Source: Nocardioides sp. 503 (GTDB lineage Bacteria > Actinomycetota > Actinomycetes > Propionibacteriales > Nocardioidaceae). From it: a stretch of 64,000 nucleotides of DNA. The stretch lies in contig NZ_SPUI01000004.1 of the NCBI RefSeq assembly GCF_004522095.1, positions 124,001 to 188,000 on the forward strand. Reading direction: 5' to 3'. Shown here one piece after another: positions 33,851 to 44,025 of the stretch; positions within the stretch are counted from its first letter, which is position 1, and each line of letters starts with the position of its first letter. A model generated the notes under the pieces. It did no database searches and had not been told where the DNA came from. It saw only the letters and a program-made list of their open reading frames with translations. The position numbers and the translations under genes were made by a program.

Positions 33851-34954
33851 CTAGCGCAGCTCCCCCGCCGTCGGCCAGGGGTTGAAGCGACAGCCGGCGA
33901 GGCCCTTCGACTGCTGCATCATGACCGGCGCGAGGCGCCCGGGGCCGGGGCAGCCGGCATGGCCCTTGCCGAGCCAGTGGCCGGTCTCGTGGTTGACCAC
34001 CATGTGGCGGTAGCCGCGCAGCGCGCCGCGGGCGCGGTTCCACGCCGGGGACGCGTTCTTCCAACGGGTCTGGTTGATGACGACGAAGCGGCCGACGCGG
34101 CAGCTCCACTCGCTGCTGCAGATCGGCGAGAACGCCGGCACCCGCGACGCCTCGGCCAGGACCAGGGTGAAGGAGCCGCCGCGCGCCACGCGGACGAAGC
34201 GGACGCCCTTGGCCCGCCACCCGCGCGGGTCGTCGTAGGTCTGCTGCGCCAGACGCCGGAAGTCCTTCAGGCTCGTCGTGATCCGGCCGCGGGTCTCGAC
34301 GTGGTAGGTCACCGTGCGCCGGACCCCGACGCGGTGGCCGACCGTGCCGGTGCGAGCCGAGACGGCCGTCGCGGGCTCGTAGCCGTGGGCCCGCACGGTC
34401 ACCCGCACGCGGACCCGCCGGCCGACGTCCTGCGGCGCGAAGGTGTGGCGACGCTTCGTGGCGCCGGGGATGGGCCGCGCTCCGCGCAGCCACTGGTACG
34501 TCGCCACGCGGGGCGGAACCGACCACCGACCCGTCGTCGCGGCCACCGTACGCCCGTACCGCCGGGTGCCCGTCACGGCCGGCGGGCGACGGCTCACGAG
34601 GACGCCGCGCGCCACAGGGCCGGTCGGGGCCGAGGTCGCGACGGCGCTGTGGCCGTCGGCGTCGGTCGCGGTCGCTCGGACCGCGAGCGGAGAGCCCAGG
34701 TCGTCGGGGACGACCCGGTAGGCGGGCGACGTCGCGCCCGGGATCGGCCGGTCGCCGCGCAGCCACCGGTAGGTGACGGTGACCTCGGCCGGCGACCACG
34801 TGCCCGGGCTGGCGCGCACGACCCGGCCCACGACCGCCTCCCCGGAGACGGTGGGCGGAGCGGTGCTCACCACGGGGTCCGCGGCGTGCGCCGGCGCCGG
34901 GGCGACGAGCGAGAGCGTCGTCAGGAGCGAGAGCAGGGCGGCACGCAGAAGCAC
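33851..34954 (-). CDS. Secreted DUF3152 protein with Ig-like repeats and metzincin-like site
   Basis: 367 residues. Signal peptide (1-24, ALA-type cleavage after APAHA), two Ig-like repeats (about 28-115 and 118-205; each has YRWLRG/YQWLRG-x-RPIPGAT and DVGRRVRVRV or equivalent), then a DUF3152 domain (about 210-367). This domain contains HETGHWLGKGH, which fits the HExxHxxGxxH zinc signature of metzincin proteases, followed by PVMMQQ as a possible Met-turn. GTG start 6 nt after a -10 box. Proteolytic activity is inferred from the motif only. Confidence 0.82.
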   Translation of the reverse strand: MLLRAALLSLLTTLSLVAPAPAHAADPVVSTAPPTVSGEAVVGRVVRASPGTWSPAEVTVTYRWLRGDRPIPGATSPAYRVVPDDLGSPLAVRATATDADGHSAVATSAPTGPVARGVLVSRRPPAVTGTRRYGRTVAATTGRWSVPPRVATYQWLRGARPIPGATKRRHTFAPQDVGRRVRVRVTVRAHGYEPATAVSARTGTVGHRVGVRRTVTYHVETRGRITTSLKDFRRLAQQTYDDPRGWRAKGVRFVRVARGGSFTLVLAEASRVPAFSPICSSEWSCRVGRFVVINQTRWKNASPAWNRARGALRGYRHMVVNHETGHWLGKGHAGCPGPGRLAPVMMQQSKGLAGCRFNPWPTAGELR

Positions 34955-34960
34955 GCCGTC

Positions 34961-34966
34961 ACGGTA
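34961..34966 (-). promoter_or_regulatory. -10 box of the DUF3152 gene
   Basis: TACCGT on the minus strand, 6 nt before the GTG at 34954; it lies between that gene and the end of cysM. Confidence 0.5.
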
Positions 34967-34972
34967 GCCCGG

Positions 34973-36506
<1,534 letters not shown>

Positions 36507-36531
36507 GACATCTTCCCTCTCATCTCGTTCA

Positions 36532-36588
36532 GGTCTCGACACGCGGGTCACGGCTTCGCAGGCTCAGCCGTGCCGCTCGCTCGACCAC
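36532..36588. repeat. REP-like palindromic element between cysO and the NYN gene
   Basis: Starts GGTCTCGACACG and ends CTCGCTCGACCACC; internal perfect hairpin CACGGCT (36549-36555) with AGCCGTG (36566-36572). Same family as the element near 19.1-19.3 kb. Confidence 0.6.
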
Positions 36589-36617
36589 CATCAGTGGGTC
36601 CGCTGACGCGTCCCCGC

Positions 36618-36890
36618 TCAGCCCCCAGCGACGGCCGGGAGCACGACGACCTGGTCGCCGTCGGTGAGCTCGGCCTCGAGCCCACCGATGAAGCGGACGT
36701 CCTCGTCGTTGATGTAGACGTTGACGAAGCGACGCAGGTCCCCGTTGTCGATGAGGCGGTCCTTGAGGCCGGGGTGGCTGGCCTCGAGGTCGTCGATCAG
36801 CGCGCTCAGGCTGGCGCCGTCACCGCTCACGGCCTTCTGGCCGTCGGTGTACGTGCGCAGGATGGTGGGGATCCGGACCTCGATGGCCAT
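36618..36890 (-). CDS. cysO: Sulfur carrier protein CysO (ThiS/MoaD-like)
   Basis: 90 residues of the ubiquitin-like ThiS/MoaD fold, ending in AVAGG: the C-terminal di-Gly is where the thiocarboxylate forms. Delivers sulfide to CysM for cysteine synthesis. Preceded by mec (25-bp gap), its deconjugating protease. ATG at 36890 with the typical MAIEVRIPTILR start. Confidence 0.93.
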   Translation of the reverse strand: MAIEVRIPTILRTYTDGQKAVSGDGASLSALIDDLEASHPGLKDRLIDNGDLRRFVNVYINDEDVRFIGGLEAELTDGDQVVVLPAVAGG

Positions 36891-36915
36891 GGGTGAGACT
36901 CCTCGGTTGTGTTGC

Positions 36916-37350
36916 TCAGTCGGTGCTCAGCTGGGGTACGACGGCGACCTCTTCCTCGGTCACCTCGCCGTCGACGATCCTGTAGGACCTGAACTCCACG
37001 GGGCCGTCGTTATTCCCGTGCTCGCGCGTGCTGACCAGCACGTAGTGCGCGTTCGGCTCCTGCGCGAGCCCGATGTCGGTGCGGCTCGGGTAGGCCTCGG
37101 TGGCGGTGTGTGAGTGGTAGATCACCACCGGCTCCTCGTCGCGGTCGTCGAGGTCGCGGTAGAGGCCGAGCAGGTCGGTGGAGTCGAACTCGTAGAACGT
37201 CGGGCTCCCCGCGGCGTTGACCATCTCCACGTGGCGCTCGGGACGGTCGCTGCCTTCGGGACCGGCGACGATCCCGCAGGCCTCCACCGGGTGGTCGCGG
37301 CGGGCATGCGCGACGATCGCGTCGTACGTCGCCTGCTCGATGGTCAGCAC
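36916..37350 (-). CDS. mec: Mec, JAMM/MPN+ metalloprotease for CysO-cysteine
   Basis: 144 residues. JAMM zinc motif present: Glu in ACGIVAGPEG region (VEACGIV), and YHSHTATEAYPSRTD (H-x-H then S and D). Releases cysteine from the CysO-Cys adduct. GTG at 37350 lies 6 nt after a -10 box. First gene of the mec-cysO unit. Confidence 0.92.
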   Translation of the reverse strand: MLTIEQATYDAIVAHARRDHPVEACGIVAGPEGSDRPERHVEMVNAAGSPTFYEFDSTDLLGLYRDLDDRDEEPVVIYHSHTATEAYPSRTDIGLAQEPNAHYVLVSTREHGNNDGPVEFRSYRIVDGEVTEEEVAVVPQLSTD

Positions 37351-37356
37351 GACCCC

Positions 37357-37362
37357 AGCGTA
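37357..37362 (-). promoter_or_regulatory. -10 box of mec
   Basis: TACGCT on the minus strand, 6 nt before the GTG at 37350. Confidence 0.5.
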
Positions 37363-37416
37363 GGCGCTGGGCCGGCGGGTCCCCGCACTCGCCCGGCGGA
37401 CGGACCGGTCGGCCGA

Positions 37417-38001
37417 CTAGCGCATCAGGGCGTCGACCAGGGTCTCCTGGAGGTAGCCGACCCACTCGTAGATGTCGTGGGCCTGCGAGCGCGGGTCCTC
37501 GTCGGGCAGGTCGTACCAGAGCTGCTCGTCGCCCTCCTCGATCCCGAGCCGGCTGGCCAGCGCCAGGCGCACGTCGGTGAACGAGCGCAGCCAGCTCTCC
37601 GCCGTGGGCTCGTCGAGCTCGACGTCGATCATCAGCCCGTCCTCGGTGAGCTGCTCGGGCAGGCCGGCGTCCTCGAGGGTGTCGATGATCGAGCAGGCGG
37701 CGGCCGCCTTGCCGTCGCGCAGCGCACCCTCGGTGAAGCGGCGGAACTCCGAGGCGGCCTCCTCGTCGGCGGGGTAGGCCGTGGGGAACAGCCGGGCGAG
37801 CACCGGGTCCTCGGGCGCCGTGGTAGGCCCCGAGAAGTCCATCATCGCCTCGAAGGGGTCCTGGTCCTCGCGGGGCACGGCGGACTCGTTGCGCAGCAGC
37901 TCGACGAGCTGGGAGGCCAGCGAGCGCAGGAGGTCGGCCTCGAAGCCGGTGAAGTTCGCGATGACCAGCCTGCTGCGCCGGTGCCGCGTGAACGCGCCCA
38001 C
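37417..38001 (-). CDS. DUF2017 family protein
   Basis: 194 residues, acidic, soluble, mainly helical. The phrases LLRSLASQLVELL near the N terminus, DPVLARLFPTAYPADEEAASEFRR in the middle and DIYEWVGYLQETLV at the C terminus match the actinobacterial DUF2017 family, always found next to clpS. GTG start 2 bp after the clpS stop. Function unknown; the coupling suggests a link to the ClpS/ClpCP N-degron pathway. Confidence 0.88.
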   Translation of the reverse strand: MGAFTRHRRSRLVIANFTGFEADLLRSLASQLVELLRNESAVPREDQDPFEAMMDFSGPTTAPEDPVLARLFPTAYPADEEAASEFRRFTEGALRDGKAAAACSIIDTLEDAGLPEQLTEDGLMIDVELDEPTAESWLRSFTDVRLALASRLGIEEGDEQLWYDLPDEDPRSQAHDIYEWVGYLQETLVDALMR

Positions 38002-38003
38002 CG

Positions 38004-38312
38004 TTACTCGGACTTCTGCAGCGTGGCCCACAGGCCGTACTCGTGCATGGCCTGGACGTCGCGCTCCATCTCCTCGCGGGTGCCCGTGCTGACGACGGAG
38101 CGGCCGTCCTCGTGGACCTCCATCATCAGCTTCTCGGCCTTCTTCTTGTCGTACCCGAAGTGCTTCTGGAAGACGTAGGTCACGTAGGACATCAGGTTGA
38201 CCGGGTCGTTCCAGACGATGGTCACCCAGGGCGTGGCCAGGACCGTGACCCCGTCGGGGACGAGGTCCTTCTCGGTGTCTGGCTCGACCTCGACAGGACT
38301 GGCAGCGGACAC
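38004..38312 (-). CDS. clpS: ATP-dependent Clp protease adaptor ClpS
   Basis: 102 residues. Core motif [20 protein letters not shown] (N-degron pocket region) and [18 protein letters not shown]; delivers N-end-rule substrates to ClpC/ClpA. The GTG at 38312 gives the usual length; a GTG at 38330 is also in frame. Head-to-head with the enoyl-CoA hydratase gene. Confidence 0.95.
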   Translation of the reverse strand: MSAASPVEVEPDTEKDLVPDGVTVLATPWVTIVWNDPVNLMSYVTYVFQKHFGYDKKKAEKLMMEVHEDGRSVVSTGTREEMERDVQAMHEYGLWATLQKSE

Positions 38313-38338
38313 GGATCCATGGTGGCACACTCGCCGCC

Positions 38339-39118
38339 ATGGCCAAGGACACGGACCTGCAGGCGCGTCTCGACCACGGCGCGCTCTGGCTCACGCTGGA
38401 CCGGCCCGAGGTCTTCAACGCCCTCAGCCCGCAGCTGGCCGTCGACCTGGCGCGGTCCCTCGAGGAGGCCGTGAGCCGCGAGGAGGTCCGCGTCGTCGTC
38501 CTCACCGGCGCCGGCGCGGCGTTCAGCACCGGCGCCGACATCTCCGGGCAGGACGCGCACGAGCAGTTCGACGTCCGCGCGATGGACGCGGCCAACCGGA
38601 TCATCCGCGCGATCGTCGGGCTCGACAAGCCGGTCGTGGCCGCCGTCAACGGGATCGCGGCCGGCGTCGGCTGCTCGGCCGCGCTCGCCGCCGACATCGT
38701 GGTGGCCGCGGAGTCCGCGAGCTTCCTGCTGGCCTTCGCCCGCATCGGGTTCATGCCCGACGGCGGCGCCTCGGCCACCGTGGCCGCCTCGATCGGGCGC
38801 GCCCGCGCGATGCGGATGGGCCTGCTCGCCGAGCCGCTGTCGGCGCAGGAGGCCTACGACGCCGGGCTGGTCACCCACCTCGCCGCCGACGCGGACTTCC
38901 CCGCCCTGGTCGAGACCCTCGTACGCCGCCTGGCCGCCGGGCCGCCGCTCGCGCTCGCCGCCACCAAGCGCGCCGTCAACGCGGCGACGCTGACCCAGCT
39001 CGAGCCCGCGCTCGAGCGCGAGCGCAGCGGCCAGACCCTGCTCATGCGGACCGCCGACGTGGCCGAGGGGATGCGGGCGTTCGCGGAGCGCCGCAAGCCG
39101 GTCTTCCGCGGCGAGTGA
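38339..39118 (+). CDS. Enoyl-CoA hydratase/isomerase family protein
   Basis: 259 residues, crotonase fold. Oxyanion-hole regions: [15 protein letters not shown] and [22 protein letters not shown]; the second catalytic position reads [16 protein letters not shown], where the usual Glu pair of hydratases appears not to be complete, so isomerase or another crotonase activity is possible. Followed by a short inverted repeat GCGGA-GTTA-TCCGC (39143-39156) that may be its terminator. Confidence 0.85.
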   Translation: MAKDTDLQARLDHGALWLTLDRPEVFNALSPQLAVDLARSLEEAVSREEVRVVVLTGAGAAFSTGADISGQDAHEQFDVRAMDAANRIIRAIVGLDKPVVAAVNGIAAGVGCSAALAADIVVAAESASFLLAFARIGFMPDGGASATVAASIGRARAMRMGLLAEPLSAQEAYDAGLVTHLAADADFPALVETLVRRLAAGPPLALAATKRAVNAATLTQLEPALERERSGQTLLMRTADVAEGMRAFAERRKPVFRGE

Positions 39119-39162
39119 GCGCGGCGGCGTACTCGCTGTAACGCGGAGTTATCCGCTCTGCG

Positions 39163-39239
39163 GCCCCCCCCCCCCCCCGCCCCCCCCCCCCCCCCACCCC
39201 CCCCCGCGGCGGGGGGGGGCCCCCCCCCCCCCCCCCCCC
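39163..39239. other. 77-bp almost pure C/G homopolymer tract
   Basis: Runs of C up to about 20 nt interrupted by single G or A, one GCGGCGGGGGGGGG block, then C again. It occupies the middle of the 164-bp gap between the hydratase and rhaI, where the promoter of the rhamnose operon is expected. Nothing else in the window is like it; a sequencing or assembly artefact is the likeliest explanation. Confidence 0.9.
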
Positions 39240-39282
39240 ACGACCCCGGAACCAGCCGGTCCGACCCGGCAAGGAGAACGTC

Positions 39283-40446
39283 ATGCCCGCCTTCGACGCC
39301 ATCGCGTCAACCCTCGAGCGCCTCGCGATCGAGGTCCCCTCCTGGGCCTACGGGAACTCGGGGACCCGCTTCAAGGTGTTCGGCACCCCCGGCACGCCCA
39401 GGACCATCCAGGAGAAGATCGACGACGCGGCGATGGTGCACCGGCTGACCGGCCTCGCGCCGACCGTCGCCCTGCACATCCCGTGGGACCTCGTCGACGA
39501 CTACGACGCGCTGCGCGCGCACGCCACCGACCGCGGCGTCGCCCTGGGAACGGTCAACTCCAACACCTTCCAGGACGACGACTACAAGTTCGGCGCCCTG
39601 ACCCACGTGGACCCCAAGATCCGCCAGAAGGCCATCGACCACCACTTCGAGTGCATCGACGTCATGGGCGCGACCGGCTCGCGCGACCTCAAGATCTGGC
39701 TGGCCGAGGGCAGCAACTACCCCGGCCAGGCCGACCTGCGCGGTCGTCAGGACCGGCTCGCCGAGTCGTTGTCGTCGATCTACGAGCGGATCGGCGCGGA
39801 CCAGCGCCTGGTGCTCGAGTACAAGTTCTTCGAGCCGGCGTTCTACCACACCGACGTCCCGGACTGGGGCACCTCCTTCGCCCAGGTCAGCGCGCTCGGT
39901 GAGCGCGCCATGGTGTGCCTGGACACCGGCCACCACGCGCCCGGCACCAACATCGAGTTCATCGTCATGCAGCTGCTCCGGCTGGGCCGGCTGGGCTCGT
40001 TCGACTTCAACTCCCGCTTCTACGCCGACGACGACCTCATCGTCGGCGCCGCCGACCCCTACCAGCTGTTCCGGATCCTCGTCGAGGTCATCCGCGGTGG
40101 CGGGCTCGACGAGGGCAGCGACGTCGCGCTGATGCTCGACCAGTGCCACAACGTCGAGGACAAGATCCCCGGCCAGATCCGCTCGGTCCTCAACGTGCAG
40201 GAGATGACCGCCCGAGCCCTGCTGCTCGACCGCGAGGCGCTCGCCGTGGCCCAGGCCGAGAGCGACGTCCTGGGCGCCAACGAGATCTTCATGGACGCCT
40301 TCCAGACCGACGTCCGGCCCACGCTGGCCGCGTGGCGCGAGGAGCGCGGCCTGCCCGCGAACCCGATGCGGGCCTACGCCGAGTCCGGCTACCAGCAGCA
40401 GATCGACGAGGCCCGCGTCGGCGGGACGCCGCTCTCGTGGACCTGA
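39283..40446 (+). CDS. rhaI: L-rhamnose isomerase (RhaI type)
   Basis: 387 residues, TIM barrel related to xylose isomerase; converts L-rhamnose to L-rhamnulose. Metal-site regions: LVLEYKFFEPAFYHTD (Glu), CLDTGHHAPGTNIEF (Asp and His pair) and GSFDFNSRFYADDDLIVG. Matches the Pseudomonas stutzeri/actinobacterial RhaI type, not E. coli RhaA. AAGGAG lies 6 nt before the ATG. First gene of the rhamnose operon. Confidence 0.92.
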   Translation: MPAFDAIASTLERLAIEVPSWAYGNSGTRFKVFGTPGTPRTIQEKIDDAAMVHRLTGLAPTVALHIPWDLVDDYDALRAHATDRGVALGTVNSNTFQDDDYKFGALTHVDPKIRQKAIDHHFECIDVMGATGSRDLKIWLAEGSNYPGQADLRGRQDRLAESLSSIYERIGADQRLVLEYKFFEPAFYHTDVPDWGTSFAQVSALGERAMVCLDTGHHAPGTNIEFIVMQLLRLGRLGSFDFNSRFYADDDLIVGAADPYQLFRILVEVIRGGGLDEGSDVALMLDQCHNVEDKIPGQIRSVLNVQEMTARALLLDREALAVAQAESDVLGANEIFMDAFQTDVRPTLAAWREERGLPANPMRAYAESGYQQQIDEARVGGTPLSWT

Positions 40447-40510
40447 CGCCTCCCCACCACCCGACACCCGACCGCGGGCGGCCCGCCCCCCGGTCACGCG
40501 AGAAGGACTC

Positions 40511-42547
40511 ATGACCACCTCCACCGCCGCCGAGCTCATCGCTCGCTCCCACCGCCTGGGCTCCGACCCCAAGAACACCAACTACGCCGGGGGCAACACC
40601 TCGGCGAAGGGCACCGAGACCGACCCCGTCACCGGCGAGCCCGTCGAGCTGCTCTGGGTCAAGGGCTCCGGCGGGGACCTGGGCACGCTGCGCGAGCCCG
40701 GCCTGGCCGTGCTCCGCCTCGACCGCATGCGCGCCCTCGTCGACGTCTACCCCGGCGTCGACCGCGAGGACGAGATGGTCGCCGCGTTCGACTACTGCCT
40801 GCATGGCAAGGGTGGCGCCGCGCCGTCGATCGACACCGCCATGCACGGTCTCGTCGACGCCGCCCACGTCGACCACCTGCACCCCGACTCGGGCATCGCG
40901 ATCGCGACCGCGGCCGACGGTGAGGCACTGACCGCCACGATCTTCGGGGACGAGGTCGTGTGGGTCCCGTGGCGCCGTCCGGGCTTCCAGCTCGGGCTCG
41001 ACATCGCCGAGATCAAGGAGAAGAACCCGCAGGCGGTCGGCTGCATCCTCGGCGGGCACGGCATCACCGCCTGGGGCGACACCAGCGAGGAGGCCGAGGC
41101 CCGCTCGCTGTGGATCATCGACACCGCCGCCGCCCACATCGCCGAGCACAGCCGGCCGGAGCCCTTCGGCCCGGCCCTCGAGGGCTACGCCGCCCTCCCC
41201 GAGGAGGAGCGTCGCGCGAAGGCCGCCGCCCTCGGCGCGACCATCCGGGGCATCGCGTCCCAGGACCGCCCGATGGTCGGACACTTCACCGACTCCGAGG
41301 TGGTGCTGGACTTCCTGGCCCGCAGCGAGCACCCCCGCCTCGCCGCGCTGGGCACGTCGTGCCCCGACCACTTCCTGCGCACCAAGGTCAAGCCGCTGGT
41401 CCTCGACCTCCCGGCCTCCGCCTCGGTGGAGGACTCGGTGGCCCGGCTGCGCGAGCTGGCGGTGTCCTACCGCGAGGACTACCAGGCCTACTACGACCGG
41501 CACGCGACCCCGGACTCGCCGGCGATCCGCGGCGCCGACCCGCTGGTCGTCCTGGTGCCGGGCGTCGGGATGTTCAGCTACGGCAAGGACAAGCAGACCG
41601 CCCGCGTGGCCGGCGAGTTCTACACCAACGCCATCAACGTCATGCGCGGCGCCGAGGGCCTGTCGACGTACGCCCCGATCGACGAGAGCGAGAAGTTCCG
41701 CATCGAGTACTGGGCGCTGGAGGAGGCCAAGCTGCAGCGGATGCCGGCCCCCAAGCCCCTGGCCACCCGGATCGCCGTGGTGACCGGCGCCGCCGGCGGC
41801 ATCGGCAAGGCGACCGCCAAGCGGCTCGTGGCCGAGGGCGCCTGCGTGGTCGTCGCCGACCTGTCGCTGGAGAAGGCGCAGGCCGCGGCGGCCGAGATCG
41901 GTGGCCCCGACGTCGCCGTCGGCGTGGCCGCGGACGTCTCCGACGAGGCGGCCGTCCAGGCCATGGTCGACGCGGCGGTCCTCGCCTTCGGCGGCGTGGA
42001 CCTCGTCGTCAACAACGCCGGGCTGTCCCTGTCCAAGTCGCTGCTCGAGACGACCGAGGCCGACTGGGACCTGCAGCACAACGTCATGGCCAAGGGCTCG
42101 TTCCTGGTGTCCAAGGCGGCGGCGCGCGTGCTCATCGACCAGGGGATGGGCGGCGACGTCATCTACATCTCGTCGAAGAACTCCGTCTTCGCCGGACCCC
42201 ACAACATCGCCTACTCCGCGACCAAGGCCGACCAGGCCCACCAGGTCCGGCTGCTGGCCGCCGAGCTCGGCGAGCACGGCGTCAAGGTCAACGGCGTCAA
42301 CCCCGACGGGGTCGTGGCCGGGTCCGGGATCTTCGCCAGCGGCTGGGGCGCCAACCGCGCTGCGGTCTACGGCGTGGAGGAGAAGGACCTCGGCAAGTTC
42401 TACGCGCAGCGGACCATCCTCAAGCGGGAGGTGCTGCCCGAGCACATCGCCAACGCGGTCTTCGTGCTCTGCGGTCCCGACCTGACCCACACCACCGGGC
42501 TGCACGTGCCGGTGGATGCTGGGGTCTCCGCGGCGTTCCTGCGCTGA
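40511..42547 (+). CDS. rhaEW: Bifunctional rhamnulose-1-phosphate aldolase / lactaldehyde dehydrogenase
   Basis: 678 residues. The N-terminal class II aldolase domain (about 1-400) has HVDHLHPDSGIAIAT with zinc ligands. The C-terminal SDR domain (about 418-678) has the NAD motif VVTGAAGGIGKATA at residue 423 and the catalytic YSATK (Tyr568, Lys572). Splits rhamnulose-1-P into DHAP and L-lactaldehyde, and oxidises the latter to L-lactate in the RhaEW-type pathway. Fusion and length are normal for this family. ATG with AAGGA upstream, 64 bp after rhaI. Confidence 0.93.
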   Translation: MTTSTAAELIARSHRLGSDPKNTNYAGGNTSAKGTETDPVTGEPVELLWVKGSGGDLGTLREPGLAVLRLDRMRALVDVYPGVDREDEMVAAFDYCLHGKGGAAPSIDTAMHGLVDAAHVDHLHPDSGIAIATAADGEALTATIFGDEVVWVPWRRPGFQLGLDIAEIKEKNPQAVGCILGGHGITAWGDTSEEAEARSLWIIDTAAAHIAEHSRPEPFGPALEGYAALPEEERRAKAAALGATIRGIASQDRPMVGHFTDSEVVLDFLARSEHPRLAALGTSCPDHFLRTKVKPLVLDLPASASVEDSVARLRELAVSYREDYQAYYDRHATPDSPAIRGADPLVVLVPGVGMFSYGKDKQTARVAGEFYTNAINVMRGAEGLSTYAPIDESEKFRIEYWALEEAKLQRMPAPKPLATRIAVVTGAAGGIGKATAKRLVAEGACVVVADLSLEKAQAAAAEIGGPDVAVGVAADVSDEAAVQAMVDAAVLAFGGVDLVVNNAGLSLSKSLLETTEADWDLQHNVMAKGSFLVSKAAARVLIDQGMGGDVIYISSKNSVFAGPHNIAYSATKADQAHQVRLLAAELGEHGVKVNGVNPDGVVAGSGIFASGWGANRAAVYGVEEKDLGKFYAQRTILKREVLPEHIANAVFVLCGPDLTHTTGLHVPVDAGVSAAFLR

Positions 42548-42578
42548 CCGCCTCCCGACGACGACAAGGACCGACACG

Positions 42579-44024
42579 ATGACCCAGAGCCTGGACGCCG
42601 CCGCCCCTCCCGGGCTGGAGCGGATCACGCCGCGCAAGACCCGCATCGGGCTCGTGGCCGGCGGGCTCGGCGCCTACTGGCCGCAGTTCCCCGCCCTGCT
42701 GCCCCAGCTGCAGGCGAGCGCGCGACGGGTGTCCGAGCGGTTCGCCGAGCTCGACTGCGAGGTCGTGGACGTCGGCTTCATCTCGGACGCGCAGGAGGGG
42801 GCGCGCGCCGCCGAGCAGCTGCGCCTCGCCGACTGCGACCTCATCGTCGGCTTCCTGACGACCTACATGACCGCCTCGATGCTCGTGCCCGTGGCCCAGC
42901 GCTCCGGCGCCCCGGTGCTGCTGCTCAACCTGCAGCCCACCGAGTCGATGGACCACGCGGAGTTCGACACCGGCGCCTGGCTGGCCTACTGCGGCGCCTG
43001 CCCGCTTCCCGAGATGGCCAACACGTTCCGCCGCTGCGGCATCGACTTCCGCTCGGTCTCGGGCTACGTCGAGGACCCTCGTGCCTGGACCCGCATCTCC
43101 CGGTGGGTCAAGGCGGCCGGCGTCCGGGCGGCGTTCCGGCACGGCCGGCACGGCCTCATGGGCCACCTGTACCCCGGGATGATGGACGTCTCCTCCGACC
43201 CGACGCTCGTCTCGGCCCAGCTGGGCGGGCACGTCGAGGTCCTGGAGATCGACGACCTGCGGGTCCGCGTCGAGCAGGTCACCGACGCCGAGACCGACGC
43301 CCGGATGGCGGTGGCGCGCGAGGTGTTCGTCCTCGACGACAGCGTCGTGGACGACGACTTCCGCTGGGGGTCGCGGGTCTCGGTCGCCCTCGACCGCCTC
43401 GTCCAGGACTTCTCGCTCGACTCGATGGCCTACTACCACCGCGGCCTCGACGGCGAGATGCACGAGCGGGTGGGCGCCGGGCTGATCCTCGGCGCCTCCC
43501 TGCTGACCGCGCGCGGCGTGCCCGTCGTGGGTGAGTACGAGCTGCGCACGTCGCTGGCGATGCTGCTCATGGACCGCATCGGCGCCGGCGGGTCGTTCAC
43601 CGAGCTCCAGGCGCTCAACTTCCACGACGACGTCGTCGAGATGGGTCACGACGGACCGGCCCACCTCGCGATCAGCGCCCGCAAGCCGCTGCTGCGCGGC
43701 CTCGGCGTCTACCACGGCAAGCGCGGCTGGGGGGTCTCGGTCGAGTTCGACGTGGACCACGGACCCGTGACGGTGTGCGGGCTCGCCCAGGACCGCGACG
43801 GGCGCTTCTCGCTGGTCGCCTCGGAGGGCACCACCGTGGCCGGGCCGGTCCTCCAGATCGGCAACACCACCTCGCGCGTGGACTTCGGTCGCGACCCGGG
43901 GGAGTGGACCGACGAGTGGTCCGGCACCGGCATCGCCCACCACTGGGCGCTCGGCACCGGTCACCGGGTCGAGGAGCTCCGCGCCGTCGCGGACCTCCTC
44001 GGCCTGGGGATCACCGTCGTCTGA
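42579..44024 (+). CDS. L-fucose/L-arabinose isomerase family protein
   Basis: 481 residues of the FucI/AraA-like superfamily: RIGLVAGGLGAYWPQFPALLPQL at the N terminus, CDLIVGFLTTYMTASM, GHLYPGMMDVSSDPTL in the middle, and a C-terminal beta-rich domain ending in HHWALGTGHRVEEL. Because RhaI already provides the isomerase for rhamnose, this protein may act on another 6-deoxy or pentose sugar, or may broaden specificity. ATG at 42579 with AAGGA 8 nt upstream; gap of 31 bp after rhaEW. Confidence 0.82.
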   Translation: MTQSLDAAAPPGLERITPRKTRIGLVAGGLGAYWPQFPALLPQLQASARRVSERFAELDCEVVDVGFISDAQEGARAAEQLRLADCDLIVGFLTTYMTASMLVPVAQRSGAPVLLLNLQPTESMDHAEFDTGAWLAYCGACPLPEMANTFRRCGIDFRSVSGYVEDPRAWTRISRWVKAAGVRAAFRHGRHGLMGHLYPGMMDVSSDPTLVSAQLGGHVEVLEIDDLRVRVEQVTDAETDARMAVAREVFVLDDSVVDDDFRWGSRVSVALDRLVQDFSLDSMAYYHRGLDGEMHERVGAGLILGASLLTARGVPVVGEYELRTSLAMLLMDRIGAGGSFTELQALNFHDDVVEMGHDGPAHLAISARKPLLRGLGVYHGKRGWGVSVEFDVDHGPVTVCGLAQDRDGRFSLVASEGTTVAGPVLQIGNTTSRVDFGRDPGEWTDEWSGTGIAHHWALGTGHRVEELRAVADLLGLGITVV

Positions 44025-44025
44025 C

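Noticed and set aside
39163..39239. C/G tract as a phase-variable switch of the rhamnose operon
   Set aside because: The purity and mixed C and G blocks look like base-calling failure; kept only as a point to verify.
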